Positions 1 to 8,977 of a DNA stretch of 44,661 nucleotides are shown one piece after another. The translations under genes and the position numbers were made by a program. The notes beneath the pieces are model-generated. The model was not told the origin of the DNA. It did not search any database and saw only the letters and a list, made by a program, of their open reading frames with translations. Location of the stretch: contig PWDW01000068.1 of NCBI GenBank assembly GCA_003553225.1, positions 1-44,661 on the forward strand, read 5' to 3'. The DNA is from Halanaerobiaceae bacterium. GTDB lineage: Bacteria; Bacillota; Halanaerobiia; Halanaerobiales; Halarsenatibacteraceae. Numbering within the stretch: the stretch's first letter is position 1; each line of letters starts with the position of its first letter.

Positions 1-64
1 TAATCCAGAGTATCTAATTACTCCAGTTCATCTAATCCAGAGTATCTAATTACTCCAGTTCATC
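1..64. repeat. 32-bp perfect tandem duplication at the end of rpsT
   Basis: Positions 1-32 and 33-64 are identical 32-base units. The second copy contains the last four sense codons and stop of rpsT (minus strand); the first lies just downstream of the gene. Because the unit carries the stop codon, the duplication leaves the protein unchanged. The array may extend past the window edge. Confidence 0.95.
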
Positions 65-313
65 AACCTTCTTAGCCAGAAAAGATTTTCTTCGGGCGGC
101 TTTATTTTCATGAATTATATTATGTTTGGCCGCTTTATCGAGGGCTTTATAGGTCAGGGCCAGCTGTTCTTCTGCTTCTTCTTTCTTTCCCTCATCGATT
201 AAATCTTTCAGTTTATTAACTGCATCTTTCATTTCATTTTTTCTTTTCTGATTTTCCTGTTTCTGTCGGGCTGTAGTTTTTAATCTTTTTTTAGCTGATT
301 TAATAGTGGGCAT
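50..313 (-). CDS. rpsT: 30S ribosomal protein S20
   Basis: An 87-residue, very basic, helical protein of the S20 family, which binds 16S rRNA early in small-subunit assembly. The N-terminus MPTIKSAKKRLK and the Lys/Arg-rich run TTARQKQENQKRKNEMK are typical, as is the conserved segment ALDKAAKHNIIHENKAARRKS near the C-terminus. The ATG at 313 is chosen because an AGGAGGT ribosome-binding site (322-328) lies 8 bases upstream; a TTG two codons earlier is too close to it. The gene is transcribed alone, divergently from lepA. In Bacillus the sporulation genes gpr and spoIIP lie between rpsT and lepA; here there is only non-coding sequence. Its last codons sit in a 32-bp tandem duplication. Confidence 0.97.
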   Translation of the reverse strand: MPTIKSAKKRLKTTARQKQENQKRKNEMKDAVNKLKDLIDEGKKEEAEEQLALTYKALDKAAKHNIIHENKAARRKSFLAKKVDELE

Positions 314-458
314 GAACAATCACCTCCTGGTTCAGGTATAATTATATTAAAAAAGAATCTTACTAACGAATTGACAGCATTTTTCATTTTACCATTCAAT
401 TACTATATAATCAAGGGCTAATAAGAAAAAGTATAATTTTTGGGCTGGAAATAATAAT

Positions 459-474
459 AAATGAATGTTCATTT
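459..474. promoter_or_regulatory. Palindrome AAATGAA-TG-TTCATTT, possible operator
   Basis: Two perfect 7-base arms flank a 2-base centre in the rpsT-lepA divergent region. The shape resembles binding sites of dimeric regulators such as the TetR family, but no regulator is encoded beside it and it lies well upstream of the lepA promoter. Function is a guess. Confidence 0.25.
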
Positions 475-621
475 CAGCTGACAGCAGTATATACTTAAAT
501 CTACCAGCTGTTATGGAGGAGAACCATAATACAATAATTATACCGGCTAATAACATAATAACTGTAAAAACTTAAATCCTATCAGCCAAAAAAATTTGTG
601 TCATTCAAAAGTTAACCTGTG

Positions 622-650
622 TTGAATATCAAGAGGGGTAATGTTATAAT
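622..650 (+). promoter_or_regulatory. lepA promoter (TTGAAT-N17-TATAAT)
   Basis: A -35-like TTGAAT (622-627) is followed after 17 bases by a perfect TATAAT (645-650). Transcription would start near 657. This supports a lepA start at 701 rather than the TTG at 650, which overlaps the -10 box. It probably drives lepA and the adjoining hemW. Confidence 0.7.
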
Positions 651-700
651 TGGTTAGCAAACTTAAGTTTTTTCAGCTTTTTAAAAGAGGAGGTTCACCT

Positions 701-2488
701 TTGGAGGTAGAAAAAATAAGGAATTTTTGTATTATTGCTCATATAGATCACGGCAAGTCTACTCTGGCTGATAGAATTTTAGAAAAAACGGATACCCTTT
801 CCGACCGGGAGATGAAAGATCAGGTGCTGGATAGTATGGACCTGGAAAGAGAAAGAGGTATTACCATAAAAGCTCAGCCGGTTCGGCTGTTATATGATGG
901 TTTTGAGCTAAATTTAATTGACACCCCCGGGCATGTGGATTTTTCCTATGAAGTTTCCCGCAGTCTTGCCGCCTGTGAGGGGGCGCTGCTGGTTATTGAT
1001 GCCGCCCAGGGTATTGAAGCCCAGACGATGTCCAATATATATCTGGCTCTGGAACATGATCTGGATATTATTCCGGTTATAAATAAAATTGATCTTGATG
1101 CCTCAGACCCTGAATGGGTAAAAGAACAGCTGCTGGAAGTGGGGCTGGATCCCGATGAAGCACTGCTGACCAGTGCCAAAGAGGGGACCGGAATTGATGC
1201 CTTGCTGGAGGCTGTTATAGATAGAGTTTCTCCTCCCCGGGATAACAGCAGTAAACCACTCCGGGCCCTGGTTTTTGATTCTGTATATGATTCCTATCAG
1301 GGTGTTATCCCCTATGTGCGAATTATTGATGGTGAGATCGCCCCCGGAGATAAAATAAAAATGATGTCCAATAATAATGTCTATGAAGTTGATGAAGTGG
1401 GCTCTTTTAGTCCCCAGATGAGAGAAGCCGATTCTTTGAAATGTGGAGAAGTGGGTTATATTATTGCGGGTATTAAGGAGATAAGAAACTGTCGGGTGGG
1501 AGATACGGTAACCGGAGCCCACAGAGAAGCAAAGGAGCCTCTGCCCGGTTATAAAGAGGTAAAGCCCATGGTGTTTAGTGGACTTTATCCCAGTGAGAAT
1601 AATGATTATGAGCTTTTAAAGGAGGCTCTGGATAAACTGCAGTTAAATGATGCTTCTTTTACTTTTGAGCCGGAGACATCTGAAGCTTTGGGTTATGGTT
1701 TTCGCTGTGGTTTTCTGGGTCTGCTGCATATGGAGATTATCCAGGAACGTCTGGAAAGAGAATATGATCTGGACCTTGTCGTTACGGCCCCCAGTGTTGT
1801 CTATCGGGTGACCACAAGTCAGGGAGAGGTTAAAGAAATAGAAAACCCGGCCCTATTTCCCGAAAAAAATAAAATTGAAAAAATTGAAGAACCTTTCGTG
1901 AACACCGAAATAAAATTACCCGATGAATATATTGGACCTGTTATGGAGCTCTGTGAAAATAACCGGGGTGAATTTGAAGATATGCAGTATTTAACACGAG
2001 ACCGGGTATCATTAAAATATAATATGCCTTTAAGTGAGATCATAACCGATTTTTTTGGAAGATTAAAATCTCGTTCCCGGGGTTATGCCACCCTGGATTA
2101 TACTATCGAGGGTTACCGGGCGTCTGATCTGGTTAAGATGGATATCCTGGTTAACAAAGAACCGGTGGATGCACTCTCAACGGTGGTGTATGAAGATGAT
2201 GCCTATAATATTGGCCAGGATATTGCAAAAAAATTGAAAGAAGTTATTCCCCGTCAGATGTTTAAGGTGCCCATTCAGGCAGCTGTAGGCAGTAATGTGA
2301 TCTGCCGGGTGACAATTCCCGCCCGTAAGAAAGATGTCCTGCAGAAATGCTATGGTGGTGATGTTAGCCGCAAGAGGAAACTTCTGGAAAGACAGAAAGA
2401 AGGAAAAAAAAGAATGAAACAGGTTGGTAGTGTGGATATACCACAGGAGGCCTTTATGACTATTCTGGAAAGGGGTAGTGATGAATAG
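701..2488 (+). CDS. lepA: Elongation factor 4 (back-translocating GTPase LepA)
   Basis: A ribosome-dependent translational GTPase of the EF-G superfamily that remodels stalled or mis-translocated ribosomes. The protein is 595 residues, the usual length. The G1 loop AHIDHGKST is at residues 13-21, followed by the switch region around [19 protein letters not shown] (G3) and NKIDL (G4). The LepA-specific C-terminal domain ends with [13 protein letters not shown]. The start is taken as TTG 701, because GAGGAGGT (687-694) lies 6 bases upstream and the resulting N-terminus MEVEKIRNF matches the family. The longer frame to 650 would begin inside the promoter. hemW follows with a short overlap, so the two are probably cotranscribed. 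Confidence 0.96.
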   Translation: MEVEKIRNFCIIAHIDHGKSTLADRILEKTDTLSDREMKDQVLDSMDLERERGITIKAQPVRLLYDGFELNLIDTPGHVDFSYEVSRSLAACEGALLVIDAAQGIEAQTMSNIYLALEHDLDIIPVINKIDLDASDPEWVKEQLLEVGLDPDEALLTSAKEGTGIDALLEAVIDRVSPPRDNSSKPLRALVFDSVYDSYQGVIPYVRIIDGEIAPGDKIKMMSNNNVYEVDEVGSFSPQMREADSLKCGEVGYIIAGIKEIRNCRVGDTVTGAHREAKEPLPGYKEVKPMVFSGLYPSENNDYELLKEALDKLQLNDASFTFEPETSEALGYGFRCGFLGLLHMEIIQERLEREYDLDLVVTAPSVVYRVTTSQGEVKEIENPALFPEKNKIEKIEEPFVNTEIKLPDEYIGPVMELCENNRGEFEDMQYLTRDRVSLKYNMPLSEIITDFFGRLKSRSRGYATLDYTIEGYRASDLVKMDILVNKEPVDALSTVVYEDDAYNIGQDIAKKLKEVIPRQMFKVPIQAAVGSNVICRVTIPARKKDVLQKCYGGDVSRKRKLLERQKEGKKRMKQVGSVDIPQEAFMTILERGSDE

Positions 2489-3680
2489 ATCTTCTTTTTC
2501 TGCACCCGGGGTAAATACGGATCTATTTCAGGATTTTCCCCGTACTTTTAGTTTGTATATTCATGTTCCTTTCTGCCGTAATAAATGCAGCTACTGTGAT
2601 TTTTATTCTCTGCCGGTCAAAAAGAACACAGAGGAGTTTTTCCGAACATATACTGCTTTTTTAGGCCGGGAGCTTGACCTGTATGGTAAAATACTCAGCA
2701 GTAAAAGACTGCAGAGCATATATCTGGGAGGTGGAACTCCCTCCCTTTTTTCTCCTGAACTGCTGGCAGAGGTGCTGGTTAAAATACAGGATCATTTTTC
2801 TTTATCTGCAGCCGCTGAAATTACTCTGGAAGCTAATCCGGAGTCTTTAACTGAAAAGAAAATTCAAAACTATGTCCAATTGGGTGTCAACCGCATAAGT
2901 CTGGGAGTACAGTCCTTTCAGGATCAGGAGCTTTCACTTTTGGGCAGATGTCATACTGCAGACAGGGCCCACACTGCAGCTGGCCTGCTGCAGAACAGCA
3001 GGGTGAACTTTAATATAGATTTAATTTTTGCTTTTCCGGGCCATACGGTTAAAAGCTGGAGTGATACTCTGGATCAGGCTCTGCAGTTTGCTCCCGACCA
3101 TGTTTCTATTTATAATCTGGAGCTTAAAAAGGGGACCCCCCTGGCCGACCAAATAGAGGCCGGGGAGCGGGAACCCACCACGGAAGAAATAGATCTGCAG
3201 ATGTATAAAAAAGCCCGCTTTAAACTGATACAGGCCGGTTATGACCATTATGAAATTTCTAATTTTGCCCATCCGGACCGGCAGTCAGTACACAATAAAA
3301 TATACTGGCAGTATCGGCCCTATCTGGGTCTGGGTCCTGCCGCTCACGGTTTTTCCGGACAAAAAAGATATTATAATACCGATTCTCTGGAAACTTATTA
3401 TTCCCGTTTAGAACGGGGAAAACTTCCCGGAGCTGAAGTTATAGACTTAAGCAAACAGGATCTCCGGGCTGAAAAAATGATGATGGGACTGCGCCTGCTG
3501 CGGGGGGTGTCCAAAGAAGAGTTTGCTGACCGTTTTGCGGTGAACCTGGAAGATGTTTACGGTTTAGAGATTGAGAAACTTAAACGGCAGGGTTTACTGG
3601 GTGAAAGCGAGAAGCGGGTGTTTTTAACGGATAAAGGTATTTTTTTGGGGAACAGAGTTTTTCAGGAATTTTTGCCCTGA
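2481..3680 (+). CDS. hemW: HemW-type radical SAM heme chaperone
   Basis: A radical S-adenosylmethionine protein of the HemN/HemW family, 399 residues. The cluster-binding motif C32-x3-C36-x2-C39 is in [11 protein letters not shown], followed by LGGGTPS and the HemN C-terminal domain. Members without the extra N-terminal features of coproporphyrinogen dehydrogenase act as heme carriers, and were often annotated as oxygen-independent coproporphyrinogen oxidase. Position after lepA is the standard Bacillota arrangement and supports HemW. It overlaps the last codons of lepA, indicating translational coupling. ATG 2481 is preferred over GTG 2478 for spacing from the GGGGT ribosome-binding site. 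About 20 residues precede the conserved core, more than usual. Confidence 0.92.
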   Translation: MNRSSFSAPGVNTDLFQDFPRTFSLYIHVPFCRNKCSYCDFYSLPVKKNTEEFFRTYTAFLGRELDLYGKILSSKRLQSIYLGGGTPSLFSPELLAEVLVKIQDHFSLSAAAEITLEANPESLTEKKIQNYVQLGVNRISLGVQSFQDQELSLLGRCHTADRAHTAAGLLQNSRVNFNIDLIFAFPGHTVKSWSDTLDQALQFAPDHVSIYNLELKKGTPLADQIEAGEREPTTEEIDLQMYKKARFKLIQAGYDHYEISNFAHPDRQSVHNKIYWQYRPYLGLGPAAHGFSGQKRYYNTDSLETYYSRLERGKLPGAEVIDLSKQDLRAEKMMMGLRLLRGVSKEEFADRFAVNLEDVYGLEIEKLKRQGLLGESEKRVFLTDKGIFLGNRVFQEFLP

Positions 3681-3727
3681 TTTTTTTGAGCTTTCTTTTT
3701 TAAACCAAATCCGGCTCAGAACAGGAC

Positions 3728-3757
3728 TTGACAAATGTGTTTGCAATATGTTATTTT
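3728..3757 (+). promoter_or_regulatory. Heat-shock operon promoter (TTGACA, weak -10)
   Basis: A perfect -35 TTGACA (3728-3733) precedes TATTTT (3752-3757) at 18 bases; the -10 assignment is less certain than the -35. The CIRCE operator begins about 12 bases downstream, placing it around the transcription start as in other HrcA-regulated operons. Confidence 0.65.
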
Positions 3758-3768
3758 ATTATTAGCTG

Positions 3769-3795
3769 TTAGCACTCGAAGTTGAAGAGTGCTAA
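3769..3795. promoter_or_regulatory. CIRCE operator, HrcA binding site
   Basis: TTAGCACTC-N9-GAGTGCTAA is a perfect match to the 9-9-9 CIRCE inverted repeat bound by HrcA. It lies just upstream of hrcA itself, so HrcA represses its own operon (hrcA-grpE-dnaK-dnaJ) until heat shock titrates the GroE chaperonin that keeps HrcA active (known for the family). No second CIRCE was seen. Confidence 0.97.
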
Positions 3796-3811
3796 TAATA
3801 AAGGGGTGAAA

Positions 3812-4864
3812 ATGATGGTTGAACATGAACTGGAAGGCAGAAAAAGAGAAATATTGAAAGCAATTATTCGAGAACACATATTAACTGCCGAACCGATTGG
3901 GTCCCGCACACTGGCCAAGACGTATGATTTTGGGGTAAGTTCAGCAACCATCAGAAACGAAATGTCCGATCTGGAAGATATGGGCCTCTTAAAACAGCCC
4001 CATACTTCTGCTGGACGAGTCCCCACTGATAAAGGTTACCGTTATTATGTAGATGTTTTGATGGAACATGAATCAAAACATCCCAAAAACCTGCAACGTT
4101 CTCTGGCTCGATTTTATGAAGACAAAAAAGGTATTCAGGGTATTATCTCCGGGATGACCCGGATGCTTTCTCAGCTTACTGAATATACAACTCTGATCAG
4201 TGAACCGGAGATGCAGAAAAGCAGTATTAAAAAAATGGAGATTGTTAAAGTAGCAGCCCGGACTCTGCTTGTAGTTTTAATAACCGATTCCGGAATTGTT
4301 AATAATAAAATATTAAAAATAAATCATGATGTAGGGAGCCGGGAACTGGAATATATAAACAAGTTTTTATCAAATAAGCTGCAGGATAAAGAGCTGAACA
4401 GTCTGGACCAGGATTTTTTTACCAGCCTGGAAGAAGAGTTAATCAAAAGGATTGATATTTCCCGGAAATTATTTGAGATCATTTCTGAGGAGCTGGAAAA
4501 AATCATTACTCCGGCCGATATGCGAATTTTTCTGGGAGGTACTTCCTATATTTTAGAGCAGCCGGAGTTTAATGATCTTGAGAATTTGAAAAAAGTATTA
4601 AACATTCTGGATAATGAAGAAAATCTAAGAGAGCTTATTAAGGAATTACCCGATGAAGATCTGGAAGTAAAAATAGGACAGGAAAACAAGATAGAGGCAA
4701 TGAAAAAATGCAGTATTGTTTATGCTACCTATCATCTGGGGGATAATGCGGTGGGTAAGATTGGAGTTATCGGACCTACCAGAATGCAGTACCCTCAGGT
4801 TATATCAACTGTAGATTTTGCTGCCGATATTCTGGGACAAATAATTTCTAAAGTTGGCAGGTGA
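3812..4864 (+). CDS. hrcA: Heat-inducible transcription repressor HrcA
   Basis: The class I heat-shock repressor, about 350 residues, which binds CIRCE as a dimer. The N-terminal winged helix contains IREHILTAEPIGSRTLAKTY and the recognition region SSATIRNEMSDLEDMGLL, followed by QPHTSAGRVPTDKGYRYYVD, a family signature. The C-terminal GAF-like domain includes FLGGTSYI and the closing segment IGVIGPTRMQYPQVIS. ATG 3812 (or ATG 3815) is chosen after the ribosome-binding site AAGGGGTGA at 3801-3809; the upstream in-frame TTG at 3782 lies inside CIRCE. It is the first gene of the operon, and grpE follows after 6 bases. Autoregulation is implied by the operator directly upstream. Confidence 0.96.
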   Translation: MMVEHELEGRKREILKAIIREHILTAEPIGSRTLAKTYDFGVSSATIRNEMSDLEDMGLLKQPHTSAGRVPTDKGYRYYVDVLMEHESKHPKNLQRSLARFYEDKKGIQGIISGMTRMLSQLTEYTTLISEPEMQKSSIKKMEIVKVAARTLLVVLITDSGIVNNKILKINHDVGSRELEYINKFLSNKLQDKELNSLDQDFFTSLEEELIKRIDISRKLFEIISEELEKIITPADMRIFLGGTSYILEQPEFNDLENLKKVLNILDNEENLRELIKELPDEDLEVKIGQENKIEAMKKCSIVYATYHLGDNAVGKIGVIGPTRMQYPQVISTVDFAADILGQIISKVGR

Positions 4865-4870
4865 TAGAAA

Positions 4871-5584
4871 ATGGTTGCACAGCAGGATAAAAACAATGAA
4901 CAGGAAAGTAAAACTCAGCAGGAAGAGGCTGCTGAAAACAGTGGGAACCAGCAGCAGGGTGCAGAGCCCACAGCGGAAAACAATACAGAAGATGAAATGA
5001 AAAGTGAGCTGCAAAAACAGGAAAATGAAGAAAACAAAAAAGAAGCAGGGCTCCAAAAGGAGGATGAACTTTCTTTAGAGGAGAAACTTTCTGGGCTGCA
5101 GGAAGAGAATAAAAAATTAAAAGAAGAGAAAGCAGCCCTGCAGGAGGAGAATAAAAAATTGAATGAAGAACTTGAGAAATTTAAAAGCCAGTATCAGCGG
5201 CTGAGGGCCGATTTTGAGAACTACCGCAAACGAACCCAAAAGGAAAAAGATGGCTTTGGTCTTGAGGCCCAGATTGAACTGCTTGAAAAAATACTGCCCA
5301 TCCTGGATAATTTTGAAAGAGCTCTTGATAATGCTGAGGGTGAAAATGGAGATTTTGGAGAAGGGGTTGGACTTATCTATAAACAGCTGATGAACACCCT
5401 CCAGCAGCATGGTCTGGAGATTATTGAGAGTGAGGGTCAGCCTTTTGACCATAAATATCACGAAGCAATTATGCAGGTTGAGGATGCTGATTCTGAATCG
5501 GGAATTGTTGTCGAAGAACTTCAGAAAGGATATCTTTTTAAAGACAAATTAATACGTCCGGCTATGGTAAAAGTTGCAGAATAA
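4871..5584 (+). CDS. grpE: Nucleotide exchange factor GrpE
   Basis: The DnaK cochaperone that releases ADP. It is 237 residues, longer than the roughly 190 common in Bacillota, because of a long N-terminal Gln/Glu-rich segment. The long dimerising coiled coil (about residues 65-130) runs through EEKLSGLQEENKKLKEEK, and the GrpE core follows: RLRADFENYRKRTQKEK, LPILDNFERALD and the C-terminal beta domain with GYLFKDKLIRPAMVKVAE. Within the coiled coil, 14 residues starting LQEENKKL are duplicated in tandem (DNA period 42 bases). The gene begins 6 bases after hrcA. The acidic extension would suit a high-salt cytoplasm, which is an inference. Confidence 0.96.
   Translation: MVAQQDKNNEQESKTQQEEAAENSGNQQQGAEPTAENNTEDEMKSELQKQENEENKKEAGLQKEDELSLEEKLSGLQEENKKLKEEKAALQEENKKLNEELEKFKSQYQRLRADFENYRKRTQKEKDGFGLEAQIELLEKILPILDNFERALDNAEGENGDFGEGVGLIYKQLMNTLQQHGLEIIESEGQPFDHKYHEAIMQVEDADSESGIVVEELQKGYLFKDKLIRPAMVKVAE
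5096..5179 (+). repeat. 42-bp in-frame tandem duplication inside grpE
   Basis: Two 42-base units, beginning at 5096 and 5138, encode near-identical 14-residue blocks that start LQEENKKL. Fourteen residues equal two coiled-coil heptads, so register is preserved. Confidence 0.8.
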
Positions 5585-5653
5585 AGGCCGGGCTTATTTA
5601 GTGCTGTTAATTAAGACCCATGACAATAAAAAGTTTACAGGGAGGAATTTGTT

Positions 5654-7567
5654 ATGAGCAAAAAAAGTGAGAAGATACTGGGTATTGACTTAGGTACTAC
5701 TAATTCATGTATGGCTATCATGGAAGGTGGAGAACCTTCTGTGATCAGCAATAAAGAAGGTAACCGCACTACTCCTTCGGTAGTGGCTTACTCCAAAGAA
5801 GGTGAGCGATTGGTTGGTGAACATGCTAAAAGACAGGCTATAACCAATCCGGATAATACTATACAATCCATTAAAAGGGATATGGGCTCAAGTCAGAAAG
5901 TGACAATGGGTGATGATGAATATACTCCTCAGGAAATTTCGGCCATGATTCTGCAGAAATTGAAAAGGGATGCCGAAGATTATCTGGGAGAAGAAATCGA
6001 AAAAGCTGTAATCACCGTACCCGCTTATTTTGAGGATAAACAGCGTCAGGCCACAAAAGATGCCGGGAAAATTGCCGGTCTGGAGGTCGAAAGAATAATT
6101 AATGAGCCTACCGCTGCTTCACTGGCTTATGGTCTTGAGGATGATCAAGAACAGACCGTTCTGGTCTATGATTTAGGTGGGGGAACTTTTGATGTCTCTA
6201 TATTAGACATTGGGGACGGAGTTTATGAAGTAATAGCCACCAGTGGTAATAACAGACTTGGTGGTGATGATTTTGATCAGGCTCTGATGGATCATCTGGC
6301 CGAAAAATTTAAGTCAGAAACCGGAATTGACCTGCGGGAAGACCGTATGGCCCTGCAGCGTCTTAAAGATGCCGCCGAAAAAGCAAAAATTGAGCTCTCC
6401 AGTGTAAAACAGACCAATGTCAATTTGCCGTTCATAACCCAGACAGAATCCGGTCCCAAACATCTGGATATCGATATAACAAGGGCAAAATTTAATAATT
6501 TGACAGAAGATCTGGTAGAAAAAACTATGGGACCCAGCCGTCAGGCTCTTGAAGATGCAGGGATGGATCCTTCTGAGATCGATGAAGTTATTCTGGTCGG
6601 AGGTTCAACTCGAATTCCCGCCGTCCAGGAAGCTGTGGAAAATTTAATAGGTAAAGAAGCAAACAAAGGAATCAATCCTGATGAAGTAGTGGCTGTAGGA
6701 GCCGCAATTCAGGGTGGAGTGCTGTCCGGTGAGGTAGATGACCTTGTTCTGCTGGATGTAACTCCTCTGTCTCTGGGAATAGAAACCCTGGGCGGAAAGT
6801 TCACCAAATTGATTGAACGCAATACCACAATTCCGACCTCCAAAAGTAAAGTATTCTCCACTGCAGAGGATAATCAGACAACGGTAGATATTCACGTTCT
6901 GCAGGGTGAAAGAAAGCTGGCCCGGCATAATAAGACCCTGGGTCGTTTTCAGCTGACAGATATTCCCCCGGCTCCCCGGGGCGTACCTCAGATTGAGGTA
7001 ACTTTTGAAATAGATGAAAATGGAATCGTACAGGTTTCTGCTGAAGATAAAGGAACCGGTAATAAGAAAGATATTACAATTGAATCCACCAGTGGACTTT
7101 CTGAAGAAGAAATAGATGAAATGGTTCGCGAAGCTGAACAATATGCTGAAGAAGATGAAGAAAGAGTTCAGGAAATAGAAACCAGAAATGAAGCTGATGC
7201 TCTGGTTCATAAAACCGAAAAAACGCTTGAACAGGCCGGAGATGAAGTTGATAGTTCAGTAAAAGAAAGTGTCAAGCAGGCCAAAGAAGAGCTTGAAGAG
7301 GCCCTGGAAGAAGATGATATTGATCTTATTGAGGAAAAAATGGAACTTCTCGAAGAGGAGTTATCTGATTTGAGTTCCCAGCTTTATGCTCAGGCTCAGC
7401 AGGAAGGAGCCGGTCAGGCCGGTCAGGCTGGTGCTCAGGGATTCCAGGGTGGTCCCGGACAACCAGGACCCGGTGCCGGCCCCGGAGGTACCCAGGGAGC
7501 AGCCGGTGGCCAGACCGATGATACCGTTGATGTTGATTTTGAAGAGGTAGATGATGAGGAAGAATAA
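5654..7567 (+). CDS. dnaK: Molecular chaperone DnaK (Hsp70)
   Basis: The ATP-dependent Hsp70 chaperone, 637 residues. The nucleotide-binding domain has GIDLGTTNS at 10-18, the phosphate-2 motif [17 protein letters not shown] and the adenosine motif [13 protein letters not shown]. The linker [17 protein letters not shown] leads to the substrate-binding domain and helical lid. The C-terminal tail is rich in Gly, Pro and Gln and ends with acidic residues, as is common in bacterial DnaK. The ribosome-binding site AGGGAGGAA precedes ATG 5654. It is third in the CIRCE operon, with a stable hairpin after the stop that may lower expression of dnaJ downstream. Confidence 0.98.
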   Translation: MSKKSEKILGIDLGTTNSCMAIMEGGEPSVISNKEGNRTTPSVVAYSKEGERLVGEHAKRQAITNPDNTIQSIKRDMGSSQKVTMGDDEYTPQEISAMILQKLKRDAEDYLGEEIEKAVITVPAYFEDKQRQATKDAGKIAGLEVERIINEPTAASLAYGLEDDQEQTVLVYDLGGGTFDVSILDIGDGVYEVIATSGNNRLGGDDFDQALMDHLAEKFKSETGIDLREDRMALQRLKDAAEKAKIELSSVKQTNVNLPFITQTESGPKHLDIDITRAKFNNLTEDLVEKTMGPSRQALEDAGMDPSEIDEVILVGGSTRIPAVQEAVENLIGKEANKGINPDEVVAVGAAIQGGVLSGEVDDLVLLDVTPLSLGIETLGGKFTKLIERNTTIPTSKSKVFSTAEDNQTTVDIHVLQGERKLARHNKTLGRFQLTDIPPAPRGVPQIEVTFEIDENGIVQVSAEDKGTGNKKDITIESTSGLSEEEIDEMVREAEQYAEEDEERVQEIETRNEADALVHKTEKTLEQAGDEVDSSVKESVKQAKEELEEALEEDDIDLIEEKMELLEEELSDLSSQLYAQAQQEGAGQAGQAGAQGFQGGPGQPGPGAGPGGTQGAAGGQTDDTVDVDFEEVDDEEE

Positions 7568-7573
7568 ATATTT

Positions 7574-7606
7574 AAAGAAGGGGAGTTTTTTCTCCCTTTC
7601 TTTGTT
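7574..7606 (+). terminator. Hairpin between dnaK and dnaJ, partial terminator or processing stem
   Basis: A 12-bp stem with one G-U pair (7574-7585 with 7592-7603) closes a 6-T loop and is followed by only GTTT. The stem is strong but the T tail is poor, which suggests attenuation or mRNA stabilisation rather than full termination. Confidence 0.55.
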
Positions 7607-7630
7607 TAAGTCAAGTGAGGTGATCAGCTA

Positions 7631-8779
7631 GTGGCACAAAAAAAGGATTATTATGATATACTGGGGGTCAGCAGGGATGCCGACCAGAAAGAAATTAAAA
7701 AAGCATACCGGAAACTTGCTAAAAAGTATCATCCGGATATGAATGATGGTGATAATGAAAAAGCAGCCGAAAAGTTCAAAGAAATTTCCGAAGCCTATGA
7801 AATACTGAGTGATGAAGATAAAAGAGCCCGCTATGATCAATATGGTCACTCCGGAATTAATCAGGATGATTTCAATTTTGAAGATTTTGCCGGAGGAGGC
7901 TTTGGTGGTTTTGATGATATATTTGATATGTTTTTTGGGGGTGGAGCCCGCGGCCGCAGCAGCCGGGGAGCCCAGCGCCGACAGAAGCAGGGTTCCAACC
8001 TGCAGTACAAACTGGAGATAGATTTTGAAGAAGCGGCTTTTGGAGCCAAGAAAGAAATCACCATTCCCCGTAAAGAAACCTGTGATAAATGTAAGGGCTC
8101 GGGGGCTAAACCCGGCTCTGAAACCAGAACCTGTCCCCAGTGTAATGGCCGGGGTCAGATTCGATCCAGTAAACAGACTCCCTTTGGACAGTTTACACAG
8201 AGCAGAACCTGCAGCCGGTGTGAAGGGACCGGTGAAATTGTTACTGAACCCTGTCCTCAGTGTGATGGTCAGGGCATGGTTCGCCGCTACCGGAATATAA
8301 CCGTGGATATTCCGGCAGGTGTCAAAGATGGAAATAAATTACGTCTGAGTGGAGAAGGGGGAGCAGGTGAAGGAAGTGCTCCCAGTGGAGATCTTTATGT
8401 GATAATAAAAGTCAGAGAACACGAGATTTTTGACCGGGAAGGTGATGATATATACTGTGAAGTACCGATCAGTATTGTTCAGGCTGCTCTGGGTGATGAG
8501 ATAAAAGTACCCACTCTGGATGGTAAGGTTAAATTTAATATTCCGGAAGGTACTCAGCCCGGTCAGAGTTTCCGCCTGAAGAACAAGGGGATTCAGCATT
8601 TAAATGGTTATGGTCGGGGAGATCTTTATATAAAACCCAAGATAGCCGTGCCCCAGGATCTTAATGATGAACAGAAAGAGCTGCTTATGAAATTTGCTGA
8701 GATAAGTGGTGAGGAGATAAACCCTAAGGAAAAGAGCTTTATGAATAAGGTTCGTAAAGCTCTGGGAATTTTTCTCTAG
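7631..8779 (+). CDS. dnaJ: Chaperone protein DnaJ (type I Hsp40)
   Basis: The DnaK cochaperone that delivers substrates and stimulates ATP hydrolysis, 382 residues. The J domain has the HPD motif at residues 34-36. A Gly/Phe-rich linker ([19 protein letters not shown]) follows, then four CxxCxGxG zinc motifs ([32 protein letters not shown]) and two C-terminal beta domains. The start is GTG 7631, supported by GAGGTGAT about 7 bases upstream and by the family N-terminus [10 protein letters not shown]. It is the last gene of the heat-shock operon. In Bacillus prmA follows dnaJ; it is absent here. Confidence 0.97.
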   Translation: MAQKKDYYDILGVSRDADQKEIKKAYRKLAKKYHPDMNDGDNEKAAEKFKEISEAYEILSDEDKRARYDQYGHSGINQDDFNFEDFAGGGFGGFDDIFDMFFGGGARGRSSRGAQRRQKQGSNLQYKLEIDFEEAAFGAKKEITIPRKETCDKCKGSGAKPGSETRTCPQCNGRGQIRSSKQTPFGQFTQSRTCSRCEGTGEIVTEPCPQCDGQGMVRRYRNITVDIPAGVKDGNKLRLSGEGGAGEGSAPSGDLYVIIKVREHEIFDREGDDIYCEVPISIVQAALGDEIKVPTLDGKVKFNIPEGTQPGQSFRLKNKGIQHLNGYGRGDLYIKPKIAVPQDLNDEQKELLMKFAEISGEEINPKEKSFMNKVRKALGIFL

Positions 8780-8797
8780 ATGAAAAAACCTTATTTT

Positions 8798-8815
8798 TGC
8801 TATTTTAAAATAGCA
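8798..8815. repeat. 18-bp perfect palindrome after dnaJ
   Basis: TGCTATTTTAAAATAGCA is fully self-complementary. It lacks a following T run on the plus strand, so it is not a textbook terminator for dnaJ. A near copy (GCTATTTTTAAAATAGC) lies at 42413-42429 upstream of tgt. Confidence 0.6.
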
Positions 8816-8833
8816 GAATCACATCTAAAATGA

Positions 8834-8869
8834 TATTTGGATAAAAAAATTACAGTTGATATCCAAATA
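8834..8869. repeat. Inverted repeat with 10-bp arms upstream of rsmE
   Basis: TATTTGGATA (8834-8843) pairs with TATCCAAATA (8860-8869) across a 16-base loop. It lies between dnaJ and rsmE, where relatives carry prmA. No known riboswitch or operator was recognised. Confidence 0.5.
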
Positions 8870-8917
8870 AAGCTCAGTAAATCGGCAGGATGAAATTATG
8901 ATACTATAATGCATTTT

Positions 8918-8944
8918 ATCCGGGGAGAGGATCCCCGGATTTTA
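8918..8944 (+). terminator. GC-rich hairpin in the rsmE leader, possible attenuator
   Basis: ATCCGGGGA (8918-8926) pairs with TCCCCGGAT (8932-8940) around a 5-base loop, and four further Ts overlap the end. It falls just after a TATAAT (8905-8910) and before the rsmE ribosome-binding site. It could end read-through from dnaJ or cap the 5' end of the rsmE transcript. Confidence 0.45.
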
Positions 8945-8977
8945 ATTTAAATCAATATAAAGCGGAGGATATACATT

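Larger units (their letters stand above)
314..700. other. Divergent rpsT/lepA intergenic region, no gene seen
   Basis: This 387-base AT-rich stretch separates rpsT from lepA. It holds the rpsT ribosome-binding site, a possible palindromic operator (459-474) and the lepA promoter (622-650). No open frame with a ribosome-binding site was seen. In spore-forming relatives gpr and spoIIP usually lie here. Confidence 0.7.

Noticed and set aside
371-376. Perfect TTGACA upstream of lepA
   Set aside because: The nearest TATAAT (406-411) is 29 bases away, too far for a sigma-A promoter; the better pair is at 622-650.
3782-3811. Longer hrcA frame starting at TTG 3782
   Set aside because: The codon lies in the CIRCE operator and has no ribosome-binding site; ATG 3812 or 3815 follows a good one.
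6644-7210. Minus-strand 188-residue frame within dnaK
   Set aside because: Antisense shadow of a conserved gene; Phe/Ile-rich low-complexity product.
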